64,000 bases of DNA from Protonemura montana (GCA_947568835.1 OX387605.1:25079784-25143783), one strand, 5' to 3'. Shown: positions 1-18,800, counted from the first letter of the stretch. Notes: generated by a model from the letters alone, not told the origin. A program made the numbers and translations.

Positions 1-895
1 TGCTGGGGTGCAAGGGTTTGGGGGGGGGGGTGGCGCTTTAATTTCCCACCCTCGATTCGTACACACGAGCCGCTTTCTGTGTGTACCTACACTATCGCTT
101 TCTAAATGCGACTTGACAGCTAACAATTCGTTACTACTTTTTTATCAGAGCACGTTTTTCTTACCGAGCTTTTTGCTAACTGCCTCGGGACACGGCACTT
201 CTTTCGACTGGCAATTTGTTTTATTCTTGTCCGGCGCGCAACACGAACGGGTTTTTCTCATTTGCAATCGACGACGGCGTCCGGAGTGCCACGCCTCGCG
301 CCGATTTCGTCCCCGTGAACCTAACGCCGCGTCTTATCACCTTCCACGACTCGCCGTGCACGCGAAACGCTTTCGATAACTCGTTAGTTCGACCGTCTGC
401 CACCTGCGCGCCACGTCGTTGAAAATCGATGCAATTCGAATTCGCGGCAGTTGCGATCCACGATTGGAATGTCCCCGATGGCGCTGATTGTGGTTCGTTG
501 GCGCTCCAAGGGGGGTGCGTCAACGCGGACACCGGCGTGATGTGACACGATTTGGAAACTCAGCGTGGGTCCCCGACAATGACTTCTACTTGTTCCGAGG
601 TCGTTGATGACTCCATAATAAGCAAGCCAAGCGGGACGAACGGAGACTGTCGTGTCATTTTAAATAAAATCCACGGGGGGAGTAATATTTTAGGCAACTT
701 GGACATCTGTCGCGAGTCGCGACCATTTAGTTATTCTTTCTCAAGCTACAAAGTATTTGCTGTCTGCTTACCTAAATTTGGATGTATAGGTTATATTTAT
801 TCAGAGACCCACCGTTGATGTTAGGCTGTCTTCTTGGAAAATACCAACCGATTAACTGTCCCATCTAACGGTCGCCCGTTTCTCTTGTGTTCCAG
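1..895. other. Upstream intron of the CPEB gene, no exon identified
   Basis: No coding exon could be supported here. The sequence ends in a pyrimidine-rich 3' splice site (TTCCAG at 890-895) that opens the first recognisable CPEB exon. A run of ten or so G residues lies at 21-30. The 5' exons of the CPEB gene must lie to the left of the window or be too short to recognise. Confidence 0.5.
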
Positions 896-3800
896 GCAAG
901 TCCCCGTTTTTCCCGAGTCTTGACGAGCACGCGGCGCTCCTGGAGGAGCCCAACGCGCACCTGGGAGACGGCGGTCAGGGCATGCAAGCGCCGGCACCTC
1001 CTCTCAGCTCGCCATCACGCTCCTCGCCGCACAGCCAGGGCTCCGAGACGGGTGAACGCTTCTCCCGCAAGGTCTTCGTGGGAGGTCTCCCTCCGGACAT
1101 CGATGAGGGTAAATAGTCTTGACCCTACCAGTAACTTACTAATTCCTCGAGGTATGGTCCAATGTGGGCCCGTTTTGCAAGAATATGGTGATCCAAGCCT
1201 CCAGTTTAGGGACTCCACTAAGCCACGGACTAAGTCATTCACCGTGCGATATCGAACTCTGGACAAAACTTAGCATCCGGTGCGACGTTTTTACAGTGTA
1301 ATTATTTCCTTACGCCATATGCCTGGATAGAAACGTGGGGCCGAGCCTAAAATTGTAACTGCGTACAGTGTGCACGCACGTGCACCTATTCGCAGGGTGC
1401 CATAGGGTGCCATAGGGTGCCATAGGGTGCCATAGGATGCCATAGGGTGCCATAGGATGCCATAGGGTGCCATAGGGTGCCATAGGGTGTCATAGGGTGC
1501 CATAGGGTGCCATAGGGTGCCATAGGGTGCCATAGGGTGCCATAGTGTGCCATAGGGTGCCATAGGGTGCCATAGGTGCTCGACATCGTGTTCTATGACA
1601 CAGACGTAGTTCAAGCGTGCATTATTGAAATCAAGCGACTGTTTATTTTAAATAATTTCATCTTGATTTTTTTTTATGTTATGTTTGGTTGTGCTTAGCT
1701 ATGTTTCGCTGCAAACGAAGATGACTGCAATGTTTTACCCTGACTATAACAATGAATAACATAGTGGTAGTAAACTAAAATGACATCATCCACTATAAAA
1801 TTAATAATTAGTTTTGAAATCGCTGTCACGTCCCTGTCAAATTGGCAAGTCGCAACACTAGCATACTCTTCTTCGCAAACGACGGTGCTTGATCTGAACT
1901 CGGGAGAGAATCATGTGTTATTAAATTCCTGCTCGCCCTCGTTTGCTTGTACGGTCCATTACAATCATTAAACCTCGTGCATTACCTAGTAATGAACATG
2001 TCGTACATTAGTAAGTTGCTCGCGTTCCCCTATCGGTTCACCCCTTTCCGTTCTGTCAGCTCTATTCAAAACGCCCTCGCTTCTCAAGGGAACAACCAGC
2101 ATCGGCAAAACATGACAGCGCGCGGCCACCCAACAAACTAGACGCGCTCCCACACCTAGAATAGCAAACGATATCCTCCTTGTCTACCGACTTTTCGATC
2201 ACAGAGTGACTATCTCAGAATCCAATATCTAGGCCCGTCAGAATTTCAAGCCACAGTGACTTGCAGGTCCGTTTCCATTTTTCAGCTTCTCGACTCTGTT
2301 CATCAAGAAAAAGTCCCCCACATTTGGAAGGGATTCGTATTTCCATGCGAGACCGAAAGCCTGAAACAATATCAAAAGTGGCAGGGCAATACATTATGCG
2401 AGTCAGGTCTAATATCGCTCAGCCTCCTCACACGCACGCCCCCTGGACGCTATGATTGCGTACCGGGACCTAGCGCGGATGCCGCCAACCCTTCGCACGG
2501 GGTGGTGTACCTACTAGTCAAATGTTGTTATGCTTGTGCTTGTCAAAGGCTAGCGCGCTTCGTGGCGCTAGCAAAAACTGCTTTCATCTGCGCAAAATTG
2601 AGTTATTTGAGGCGTTTTATTTTGTTTAACGTATTGTTTCTTAGACTCGACTAAAAGTTTGAAATTGTTGAGTGTGTGGAACATGACATGTCGATGAGAA
2701 ATGAGGGAAATAAGATTATTATGTGAGTGCTTTTAAACATACTCTTTAAAGCATTGTGCAGAGCAAATGCCACCATAAATTCCACTAAAGCTTTCCCCCT
2801 AAAACCTTAACTGAGCATCTTTTGAAGTCTAGCAAGAGATCTTCAGATTTAGCAGAGTGTAAATGAGATGAACCTTGCATCGTGGTAGCCAGCGTCCCAT
2901 TACGCTGGTTACCCACCAGCCTGACACCAATGCTTGTTCTGTGACTGACTCTCCTATGCATCGTTGCAGACGAGATCACTGCGAGTTTCCGGCGATTCGG
3001 CCCGCTGGTCGTGGACTGGCCACACAAGGCTGAGAGCAAGTCGTACTTCCCACCGAAGGGATACGCCTTCCTGCTCTTCCAGGTAACCTACCCTACCGGG
3101 GGCAGCGACAATGTGATTTTACTTCATGGTTGTCGGCTGATTAAAAATTGACATCAGTTGCGTAAATCGATCTAGACGAGGTGTCGACATCATCCGCAGA
3201 AATACGAGTTGTACAAATTCACAAATACAGCAGCACTAAGTAACCATGCGTTTTGTTTAACTTACAATTACCGACCACATATTCCGCTCTACTCGCTTGC
3301 TTGCCAGAGATTTCAGCAAAAATAACATCTTAAGTTAAACTAGAAGCACCCAAAGGCACTTAAAGATATTCTGCCACACGATCACCGTTACGTGTTTGTT
3401 AAAACTAATTAAATGTTCCCATTCTCTACATACTTGTTGCTAACTCCTTCAAATCCCCGAACTGCAAGCATATTAAAACCTAGAGAGTAAAACGCCCCTC
3501 TCTGTTCCACCCTCAGGATGAGACTTCAGTGCAGCAGCTGATCGACGCATGCATCCAAGACGACGACAAGCTCTACCTGTGCGTGTCCTCGCCAACGATC
3601 AAGGACAAGCCGGTTCAAATCCGGCCGTGGCGTCTCAGCGACGCCGACTTCGTCCTCGACGCGTCGATGCCGCTCGACCCACGCAAGACCGTCTTCGTCG
3701 GCGGTGTGCCGCGTCCTCTTAAGGTACCCACCTTGATTCGTCGCCTTCCTCCTGAAGTCTTGGAACCCGTTGAGGGTACCGTTCTCGAGCGAGTAAGGCT

Positions 3801-6116
3801 TGAGTGGGAGTTAAAACACAAATCAGCTCCCCATGGCCCCGATTTCCATCAAAGTCTATTGGCATGTCGATTGATTTTTGATAGAGAGAAGGGAGATTTC
3901 GGGGCTAAGGGTCGCTAAATGCTTCCTCCATTTTTCTTATGGGAGAAACTTGCTCGTGAGAAACCTGAATTGCCTTCTCTCTGATCATATGCTCTACTCG
4001 TGCCATCTGTGTCTTCACCTAACCTCGAAAAACTCCGTTACACCGTACCGGTTACGAACGAGGTTCTTTCAAGAGGCACCAGTATTTAACGAGATGCTGT
4101 ATAAGCTGGCCACCTAAGGTTGCCAATTGTTACGTCACTTGCAACTTAAAATGATGGAAAATGTTTTGGAATTGAACAGAGAATCGTGCAAGTAACGTGA
4201 GTGTTCTGTGGACAGGCCGTGGAGCTGGCGATGATAATGGACCGGCTGTACGGAGGCGTGTGCTACGCGGGGATCGACACCGACCCCGAGCTCAAGTATC
4301 CGAAGGGCGCTGGCCGCGTGGCTTTCAGCAACCAGCAGAGCTACATCGCCGCCATCAGCGCTCGCTTTGTGCAGTTGCAGCACGGTGACATCGACAAGCG
4401 CGTATGTAGCCCATTCCGGTCAACGATACCACCTTATATTGGAACTAGGTCTTGGTGAATTTGTTGGGCACTGGATAAAGATCCTCACTTGTTGCCAAAC
4501 TTCCATCTCTGGGTCTACACACCCCGAATCGGCATTTCAGGGAGTGGTTGGTTCAAAAAAAATTTTTAATTCTCTTTTAAGCCAATCTTTAAAAGGGAAA
4601 AATTTTGAAAAATTGACCAATTTTGCAGGCACATTGCAACCCTACTGTTAGGTTTGCATGGTTTATGTGGGTTTGATATTATAAGATGAAATTTGGGTCA
4701 TTAAGAGACGTATTTAAATTTTATCTGGTGTGTCTTCAACATGGCATATGGTTCTAAGCTTGTTGCAAAACATACATTTTTGGAACAGGCATTGGGAGTA
4801 AATAATTGAAACTTTTAGTACCCGTATTAGTTTCTTACAACATAGTAAAGATGGTAAATTGTTTTATCTTGAATTTGGGCTGTAAGAATGTCTAAAAAAC
4901 TAACCCGCTGACATTAATTAGAAAAAGTAAATATGTCGAGTCGTCTAAATTCATGAAAGCTGATTTTTGGCTAAATACCACGAATAGAATTGGAGAGGGT
5001 AGTTCCCCGACAGCGACGGTTGCTAACGACGTCTGCCCCGCGACAGGTGGAGGTGAAGCCGTACGTTCTCGACGATCAGATGTGCGATGAGTGCCAAGGA
5101 CAGCGCTGCGGCGGGAAGTTTGCGCCGTTCTTCTGCGCCAACGTCACTTGCCTTCAGGTATGGACTAACTTAAACGCAGGTCCTAACCTAACCTAACACA
5201 GGTCCTAACCTAACCTAACACAGGTCCTAACCTAACCTAACACAGGTCCTGTGTTCAACAGCAATATTTCATTCTTTTAAATGTCCCTAAAATCTCTTAT
5301 TCCACCGTTTTCCAGCAAATGAGCAAATAATTTTTCTTCTAATTTTAGTCTTTTTAGTCTTACATAATTGAATATTAAGCTTAGAGATTCAACGGTAGAT
5401 TCAACATTTGGTGGTCATGTGATTGCTGTGACTGCCTGACAAAGCTTCTTAATTCTGCTTACTTATGTTACTGATTCTGGTATTAATTAGTTATATCTTG
5501 GCTACATCTGCATAGCCAACTCGATGTTAAGTCAACTCACTGGTTTGCCATTGGCTTTAACATTATCTACGATTAACGTTCTCGTGAAGAAAATATATTC
5601 CCTGCTCCCAACATCGCAACAAACAGTTGCAAACATAACCAAACACTCTTCCAATTTTATTTATTTATTTTATTTATTTATATACAACTTAGGATTTACA
5701 TATCAACATTGAGGCACATTGTAATACAAGTTCTTCCAGTGGTTAGATCTAGGATTGTGTCATTAGGTTCTAATTATCTGGATGCTAAATATTTAATCAG
5801 TTAATGTTTTTTGCGCTCCTAAGGGCATTCATGACGCAGTTGGGGATGTTTTTCCAGCCGCAAATTGTTTTTCTCATTTTTCCAACAGCTTTTCTCAACT
5901 CTGTGTACAAACAGTGAATCCCCATGATATGTTTGCTACCCATTTTATCCTCTAAAAAATGTAAGAAATTTGTTTCTAATTCGGACAATGTTTATACAGT
6001 ACTACTGTGAGCACTGCTGGGCGACAATCCACTCGCGACCAGGCCGAGAGTTCCACAAGCCGCTCGTGAAGGAAGGCGCCGATCGGCCCAGGGCCGTCCC
6101 GTTTCGCTGGTGTTAA
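896..6116 (+). CDS. orb2: CPEB2-4/Orb2-type cytoplasmic polyadenylation element-binding protein, 3' part (six coding exons)
   Basis: Coding exons are 896-1108, 2970-3082, 3517-3723, 4216-4401, 5047-5157 and 6000-6116 (TAA at 6114-6116). All have GT-AG borders and matching phases (1,0,0,0,0). The product binds U-rich CPE motifs in mRNA 3'UTRs and controls poly(A) tail length and translation in the cytoplasm. RRM1 begins with KVFVGGLPPDIDE at the end of the first exon and continues with RNP1-like KGYAFLLF. RRM2 begins with TVFVGGVP in the third exon and has GAGRVAFSN in the fourth. The last two exons encode the CEBP zinc-binding domain: CDEC, a Cys before GGKFAPFFC, VTC, then YYCEHC and paired His. 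SPFFPSLDE just upstream of RRM1 is typical of the CPEB2-4/Orb2 class rather than CPEB1. The glutamine-rich N-terminus and the start codon lie outside the window. Confidence 0.93.
1391..1579. repeat. 10-bp minisatellite (CATAGGGTGC)n in a CPEB intron
   Basis: About 19 head-to-tail copies of a decamer, with single-base variants such as CATAGGATGC, CATAGGGTGT and CATAGTGTGC. It lies in the intron between the first two recognised CPEB exons. Because 10 bp is not a multiple of 3, reading it gives a 10-residue peptide repeat in several frames on the minus strand. That is a by-product and not evidence of coding. Confidence 0.95.
5178..5250. repeat. Interstitial telomere-like repeat (CCTAACCTAA blocks)
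   Basis: Three copies of a 22-bp unit made of AGGT followed by CCTAA-type pentamers. It begins 20 bp after the donor of the fifth listed CPEB exon. CCTAA is the complement of TTAGG, the common insect telomere repeat. The copies carry AGGT spacers, so this is a small degenerate interstitial array and not a chromosome end. Confidence 0.75.
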
Positions 6117-9100
6117 CGCTGGCGAGTCCCTAGCCCCGGCAATCGGCCCCAAAGTCGCCGGCTTAATTCATAGACACACAATTAACCCATTCATACTATT
6201 ATTACTCATAGGCTACTACACAACTCTAAGCAAAACGTTAACAAGGTTTCAAACTACTTACTAATACAATTTAAAAGGAAATTTACGAGAAAAAATAGTC
6301 GAAATGAATTAAAAGTAAATGAGATAAAACCGTAGGCTGAATTCAAAAACAAAACAAAAAAATATGTCTCACAGTACTACGTTTAATCGCAAAATCTATC
6401 CTGATAACAAAACGGATGCTAACTTTTCGAAGATCGGTGTCTTTCAAAATGGCATCGGATGGCGTACACTAGAACTTTTCACCTCCTCACCGTTTCACGC
6501 ATAATTTGTACCTAGCAGAAAGCGGCGATCTGCCCCTCCGTACCTACGTGCGTACATGCGTATTGTAATTACTGTCCACGTCGCAAGCCAGAGACTTGGG
6601 AGGCCGGGGCCTTCGCCAATGCTTTGCACGTTTGCGATTTGTAAATAGTGCATGGATAGCCGAATCTACTTTTATATGTCGGGCGACCGCTCCAGTCAGC
6701 TCTTGGTCATGCCGTTTTAAGCGCTTAGTCATTCCCCTGCACCATCCTCGCCAACTTCCTCCTAATCCTTGTTGTCGTCAATGTAAATATAGTCGTTGCG
6801 TATTTAAAAAAAGATCAAAAATACCTCTAGTTGACTTGATAGAAGAATTTTTTTTATTTCATATTGAGAAGTCCTGACTTCGGTGTATTTATTTTTTAGG
6901 TCTCGTTTTTTGTACATAACAAGATTTGGTCCAGCCCTTCGCCTCCTTGCGCCCTCGCCACTTGACCCACACGCCTCCCGAGCACTTACGTCGTAGTTTT
7001 TGTCGACTTTTGCGTCAATTCGACTTTTGATACCAGTCCCCGATTGCTAGCCGATTGTTGGTCCCACTTTCTACATTCGATTCCGAAAGATGTTTCTACT
7101 CTTCTACATTTGGAGCATTGGCGGAGGCCGCCGGAGCAAGTAGTCTTTTATAGAGCTTCTTGGGCACACATTTTTTAAAACGTAAACGTCTTATTGGCCT
7201 TTTTATCGTTCAGAAAGTGATAATTTGATAAGTCATTACAACGGTTTTAAAATTTTCTATTGATATTTGATATAAATTGACGTTGTTGCAGGTTGACCCA
7301 ACAATGTTAGCCTTGCGGTAGAATTTAATATGCTGCACTAGCTGCTAGTGCCGGTAGCATCTCTTTTTTTTTCTAATTGTAAATACTAAAAGCATCGCGG
7401 CACGGTCGAAAACGATTACGTGACTCGAGAAAAAAAATATACTTATTAACGAAAAAAAAATCTTGATCAGATCATGTCCTTGACGTAGGCACGACCAAGC
7501 AAATGCTATCGTGCCTCAATCCCCAATCTCTCCAGTCCTTGCGAAGCCCGCGCCAGTCTTCTTGTAATCTGTGTGATATATAGGAAAAAATGCATAACAC
7601 GTCATATTATTAAACAAAAAAAAAAATAATATTAACTACACGTAGTAACTTTGCACTTAAATAATGGTAATTAGTCTTTTTCGATAGATTTGTATTTTTG
7701 AGTGTTGAAAGGTTTTTATACCATTGTTATTATCATCTTAGTTACGGGCGAATTTGCAAAATGCACGACGGAGAAAATGTCCCCCCTCCTCTTGCCCCCC
7801 CCATCTCCTTCCCCTCTGACTTAGTTGTCTATTTTTCTCTCTCTCTGTATCCGGTTTCTCTCGATGCCGGAGGCGGTTTTGCGGGCGCGGTGTCCCGGAG
7901 CTCATATCGTCCACACGGTTCCACGCTTGCAGCCAATCGCGTGCTTGCACCCCCCGCCCCACCCCGCCCCACCACGGTCTGCGTAGAGTTTGCACGATCT
8001 CCCAATACCAAAGAAAGCGTCCTGACGACGGGCTCAGGCCGGTCGCCGATCCTAGGTCGCGCTGAAATAGTTGTTTTTCTCGCAGTTTTTCCGTTGCGTC
8101 TTATCGCGGCGCCAGGTCTAGAGCTGGGATAGTGCATGCGCGTTTTCAGTTTCCGGATTGCGGAGGCGTCTAGTCAAAACGGTAGCCGAGGCGGGTTTTT
8201 TTGGTGTAGCTGTAGAAGTTCTGGTTCCTACCCGGGGTAATAGTTCGTAGTAGGTACATCAATTAATAATCAATGTAAACGTAAATATTAATTAAATTAA
8301 CGATAACAAATTGACTACCATTTTGGTACAAATTAATTCATTTTATATCACATTGTTTGTAATCATGGTAATACTATATATGGTACCTATACATAAAATA
8401 ATTATAACTTTTCCCCTTTTGTACTATTTATAATGCTTTGAATTCCAAGGGATTACCTATACCATGATTTTTGCATATATAATAATACCTAATTCATCAA
8501 TATTATACATATATAGTGTTATCTATCAAATAGTGTGCGTACGTATACGTACGTTAATATATACATATTAACTTCTAAAAAGTGTCTCTTGAAGTTTTTG
8601 GCTTTGCTAGCTGTTGTAAATCTAACGTAAGTCATAGGTGTGAGGGTTTTGCTTGCTAGGCCAAGCTGGTCGAGGCTTCATTGGGGGTTGCCCACGATGG
8701 CACCACTTTGGTTCCGGTTGATTTTTGTTGTAATTTAGGAAGCAACCTTGTTGATTTTGTTGTTAGTTTATTAGAGAAGATCATTGAAAAGTAATATATT
8801 TTTGACTTGTCACCTGTCGATCACCTTTTACTAATGACGGGTTACTTTTTTTTTGTTCATTATCGTGTCTTATTGAACGATCGAACGTGTTATTCTTTTT
8901 GTTTTTATTAGTTTTCGTAATATTATTTTGTTGCTTGACCGTTGAATAGAGTTTATTTATTTTAGTTACGATGCCGCTGTGTGTTTTTCAGTTGGGAGCG
9001 ACCTTGTTTTCGCTAGAATTTTGTGATTCTAGAGTTTAAATAATCAGTAGCAGCACTCAATACCCGCGAACTAGCCACGCTCGCTCGTAACAGTCGTAGC

Positions 9101-12100
9101 GAACGGAAATAGGGAACAGCTTATTCGTGAACAAAATGAAAAAAGCAGAAAAACGATGGATACTCTCGGAAGAAGGAACCTTTCACGGTGGCAATCTGTC
9201 TAGTTGCGAACCAGTACGCTTACACCGAGAGGAATGTTGTCGCCAGTCTCACTTATACACCTCCGCTAGCCAAATTGTGGATAGCGTCAGAAGTTAGACT
9301 GGCCTAATATAATAATATGTATCTTTTCTACAAATAGAATAGCACCGTTTAAACATTACAACAAAAAAAAAAAATACAGTTGATGTTATGTGATAGTTGT
9401 ATTTAATACAAAATCTACACGTGATTATTTTGTAGCCTTGGGTAACTTATTTAACGTTTAGCACTATATTTAACTTTTTATCGAGAGACTCGTCGTACAT
9501 TGTGTAAATATTCCAGTGTGATGATTCCGCAATCGCCGGTCGTTTAGTTTCAAACTAGCTCGGTTTTGCCCGGACTTATGCTGGCCAACAGCACGAAGAC
9601 GTCGGCGTTTTCTTGCCGCGTATCAAATACGCGGCCGGGGAAACGCAGCGTCAGTTTGCGAGGCGGGAAACAAACGGTGCTCCCCGTCCTACTCGGAAAA
9701 CACAGCGCCCGACGGTAGAGACGGAATGCAATTGTCGCCTCACCGTTTGGCGTTTGAAACGGCGACGAGAGACGTCATTTAAGACGTGAACAACTTTCGC
9801 TGGTAGAGTGCTGTTGGACCATAAGGGAAGAGATACAGGAATAACTGAGATATTGATTATGAACTCTGTAATAAGTACATTAAGTATATTAGTTACCACA
9901 GATGATAGTTGTTAACACTGAAACCGATATTTTGAATCTTGAAATTTGCTTGGTGCAAATGCAATGCATGGTACTAACGCAAACGATATCCAGTACTTAG
10001 GTCAAGATCTTTAGAAACTTTCTCCTATCATTTTCGATTCAATTTGTAAATGTGAATATCTATTTTCTTATCCTATCGATAAAAAATATCGCGATCAAAC
10101 ACAAAATCCAATCAGAAATTGCCAAGTGTCGAAGGTTGAATTGCAAACTGCGAGAAGGTCATACTCTGTCGTTCAATGTCCGTTGTATAGTAGTTGTCCG
10201 ACTACAATTTCATAGTAATTACTACTTAGCAGTTAGCCATGATTGCATTCATCCAAAAAAAATCAGTGGTGCTTCATTTTTTATTGTTACCAATATTTTA
10301 ATTTTTTAATATCATAAATTAATAAAGAAAATAGTTAATGAATAACATGCGTTCACAGTACGAACTAGTTCTGTCATGTAAATCAATTGTAAACACTATC
10401 AAAACACGATTGTCCGTTGCAATCCAAAACGCATGTGTATTTTAAGACTTTATAGCGATGTGCAGTATTAATCTACACAGAATATTATTAATATAATATT
10501 TTTAACAGTACTTTCTCTACACACTATAAATATGATAGCGTCATGTATGGTATGCAGAGTAAATCTCCCTGCGATAAAAACTTTTGTATTCGATTTATGT
10601 CTTGCTAACAGTTAGCGGGTCCGCCTAAAGTCGGAATCCCGCGATCGTCGTCGTCAGAAGGACGTGTCATCTTCACAGTTTCTCGTCTGGGATACGATTT
10701 GGCCTATCCGCCTTCATGCAGCGTAGAATCGCAAGGAATATTTAATTTATTTAAAATATATATTATCGATTGTATTTAAACTTTGTGCTCTAGAATTTGT
10801 TATTGTTGTCAAGTTTTTGACCATCGGCCTTATGCAATTTTGTGCTACTTTTTTTTTTGTGACAAATGATTTGAGTAATGATTTCTTTGGTGATGCATCA
10901 ATAATACCTAATGTATTCCACATGAACCATGTGGGAGTACCCATGTGTTCAACAATGTCTGTGTGCATTGCGGCTGACCACGTGAGGAAACGTGCAGAAT
11001 GTAGCGGTAAAGGCTCTGCGACGATGCCGCCAGCGCTCCGTTTGGAACGCTCCCGTGCACGAGTTCGCGTCCCGAAACAATCTGCGGATATCCGACGATG
11101 CAGGGTCCCCACCGAGTCGTTTTGTAAACAGTTTTGTAAAGCCGTTGATTTGTTTGGCAGTAGCTAACCTCTATAAAAAGCCTGTAGGTCCTTTTTTTTT
11201 TAACGAGGTGTTTTTTCGTTTGACTAATGTAACTTATATACAAGCACTTGTTAGTATTCTATTTTATACTATACGAATGGGGTACGTTTTGTGCATTTTG
11301 AACCACTACATGCTATTTTTCATGAATTTTGTACATTTTTCTAATTTTTTGTATACACTCCCTGGTGGCTGGGGTTTGGTGTGAAATAGTCTCACCCTTC
11401 GCGGCTCGTTCGCTTGAGCCCACCTTTGCTTACTGTGCCAGGGGGTAGTTTTCCTAGTTATATTTGTTGGATATCAAACTTTTTATGTTTTATAATATAA
11501 TTATATAAAAATTGTGAACTGTGTTTATTTGATAAATATTGGTGTTAATTCTTACTGGCTGACTTTGTTCAATCATTTCAATCCAATCACCAACATCCTT
11601 GACTGTTTTGTATGAAGCTGAGTGGCCAAAATGTTTTGTACTCACCTGATTTCTAATTCTGCATGTTGGGTTATGGTCATAGGGCATATAAGCACGGTTA
11701 TGGTATGTCTCTGGTATGTCTCACCTATGGTATGTTTCTGTGTAAAACTTTTACCAACACAAATAGAAAATGCGGACAGTTTAGTGCATCATTCCACGTG
11801 AAATCATCACGGCAACTTACCCGTCGGACTTTAAGACAATTCACTTGCCTGCACGTTCAGCCTTAAGAAATAACAAAGACATCTTTCTGGGGTTTATTAC
11901 GCTGCAGTTTCCCACATACACTGCATGCACTTTCCGTTAAGTTCGGGGCACCTTTAGCAGTGCAATGCAGTGAAATACTTTACATATTTTAGGAAAGTAT
12001 TTATACGTAATGTAAAGGCACTGAAATGTGTTTAGATTTAGCGGCTACTGGACCCGGAGCCTCGTGGTTCTACTCCTTGGAGATCCAACATTCTCATCAA

Positions 12101-12857
12101 ATACATCCTGTCAAAAATTATTTGTGTAGCTTAATTAGTTAGCAACACCAACGATAATGCAGGAACTTAAAAATAAATCGTTTTGTTTGTAGAAGAGTTT
12201 TAATAAAGATTAAACATTTAATTAAATGGGCAATCAAGTAATGGAAAACACATATCACAATCAGTTTGAGAAAACCTCTAATCCATTTGTCTACTACAAC
12301 TAGTAAAAACAAGGTAACAAAACATTAATAACAAAAATTTGGAAGATAACTGTAACCTATAAATAACTGAAGCCAGTAGCTACACCCATTAATACCACAC
12401 AAGCAGACATAATTTGCTTGATTATCCCACAGCCTTACCCTAATTCACCTTCTGAACCCCAAAAAAATATTATAGGTACTAAGTACTAACAAACGCTTAT
12501 AATGTGTCATTGAACTTTGTATTGAACACCACTTAATTTGACAAGCACTATCACATTATATCAGTTATCACATTCGTTCTGCCATTATGATAACACAGAA
12601 GATCATATCCTTCGTGTGTGTAAATAATAATTTACTCTTGATAGTAAAGAAAATGTAGAAAAAAAATATTTTGAAATATAGCGGGCAGGTTTTTCCTTGT
12701 ATGGTGAGCCCATTCAAACCAGCAATTTTCGAATAATTGGAATACATTTTCGTAGCTGCACCATCAAAATGTCAAGGCAATTCCGAAGGTCTTCGACTGT
12801 GTAGATTGGCGACGAAAGTTCGCCAAGAGTCCGCCCACCGTTGGCGGCAGCACCGAG
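6117..12857. other. CPEB 3'UTR and intergenic region, no further gene supported
   Basis: This AT-rich stretch follows the CPEB stop codon and precedes the 3' end of the convergent SQOR gene. It has T-rich stretches containing TTTTAT and TTTTAAT, which would be CPE-like in a transcript, for example near 6847-6860. GC-richer islands lie at about 7740-8130, 9540-9780 and 10990-11110. Their short ORFs overlap on both strands, show no family motif and have no splice context. An AATAAA lies near 10320, but the real polyadenylation site cannot be chosen. A solo fragment of the tRNA-derived SINE family (CCTTGGAGATCC and CATTCTCATCAAATACA) lies near 12075-12110. Confidence 0.5.
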
Positions 12858-17375
<4,518 letters not shown>

Positions 17376-18479
17376 TGTGCTGCGGTTTTAATCAAACAAT
17401 AATCCCTAAGAAATGTTGTCTGTTTCACAGCTGACGTACAGACTAACCTAACCTACCAAAAGTTAAGCCATCGATAAAAGTACCTTCTTTCAATGGATTT
17501 TCTTTTCTTCTTTAATCGGTGGTTAAACCCATAAAAAATTCATTCGTACATTTTATGGTTTGAAGAATATAAATGCCATTGATTATGTATTAGCGTTTGA
17601 CAGTTTGTATTGACTCCATAAATCACTGTCACCCCACCCCTCCCCCTTCGCAACCAAAGGAAGAGGTTCGAAAAAATTAATAACGGTCATAGTGATTCTG
17701 TATAGCACACGTTTTATTTGTTCACTTGCAAGTGCTGAAAAAGATCCTTCAATACAATTATTGTTACTAGAAATAAACAGTTCTCTGTGATTCAGTAATT
17801 CATCACGATCAAAGAAAGCGAATCCAGGTGAAAAGTTTCCTGTCAAACGACCAAACTATCGCTGCATACCAGAAAACTCGAACCAGTAGACGCGAAAAAG
17901 CTGCTGATTTTTGAAGGTTTGTTCCTTTTCTTGTTATTGTCACATTTAATACGTTTTTTTTTTTATTTTCCCATATACTTGCCGCTGGCATGTTCTGAAA
18001 ATAGTTTTCAAAAACTTGAAATGAAGAAGGTAAATATTCGGTCATGACTTCGTAGATTTGTGCTGGATGTGAATATGTTTGAAAACTACTGGTGCAGGAA
18101 ACTATAACTCTGTCAGGACTTCATAGCAAGGCCAGGAGATTTTCGATTGAGCTTCCCAGATCTTCAAATGTGTGGTTGTGTCCCACGGAGTGTCACCAAA
18201 GTGTTATTATATACAAGTATGCAAGTACTGACTTCACTATTGCGACGATTTACCATTTTGCAAAGGAGATATTTTACCAGTTGAGTGTTTTTACACTAAA
18301 GCTGTGTATTTTTCTTGTTGACGCCACAAATCGAAGCTATCAATGTTTAAATTACTTCTTCTACGCTGGCCCATTAATCAATTGCTAGGAGATAGCACGA
18401 CTCGCTGATTGCGTCATTGCGGAGCGTCAGCGAGTTTGCTGCCTTATGAAGCCCAGAGTCCCACGTGATCTCTCACGGT
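17376..18479. other. SQOR upstream region, no gene supported
   Basis: This is the presumptive promoter and 5'UTR side of SQOR. A CCTAACCTACC/AACCTAACC-like stretch lies at about 17440-17458. No convincing exon or repeat was found between here and the 5S-derived SINE that follows. Confidence 0.4.
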
Positions 18480-18800
18480 TGATTAATTGATTTGTGAGGT
18501 TGAAAGACGCACTGTTTTGACAACGGGTCAAAGGTTTGACAGCGGATCACCGGCTTAACGTCCCTTCCGAAGGACGGTACAACGCAAACAACAGAATTCC
18601 TCCACAAAACCATGCTGTCGAGAGGTTGATAAGCAAAGCGAATGAAGTTGCTGTACTAAATTTCATCTCTCCAACCTCTCTCTCGAACAGAACTGGTCAT
18701 GTGTATGATGGTCACTCATCCAATACCTGACACAGCACAGTGTTGCTTAACTTCAGTGATTTCACGAGAACCGGTGTCTCTCACATGCCAAACCGTTCGG
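18480..18800 (-). mobile_element. 5S rRNA-derived SINE, reverse copy
   Basis: The order is reversed. The body (ACGCACTGTTTTGACA; CACCGGCTTAACGTCCCTTC) comes first and the 5S-like head (CAATACCTGACACAGCACAG, TTGCTTAACTTC, ACGAGAACCGGTGT) ends near 18797. It has no long poly(A), and several internal changes suggest an old copy. Confidence 0.8.

Noticed and set aside
1291..1614. Minus-strand ORF with a Trp-His-Pro-Met decapeptide repeat
   Set aside because: It is the translation of the 10-bp minisatellite inside an intron and is open in more than one frame.
2256..2654. 132-codon plus-strand ORF
   Set aside because: Lies inside a CPEB intron with no acceptor/donor logic and no family similarity.
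7698..8132. 144-codon plus-strand ORF in a GC-rich island
   Set aside because: Overlaps equally long minus-strand ORFs; the composition explains the openness.
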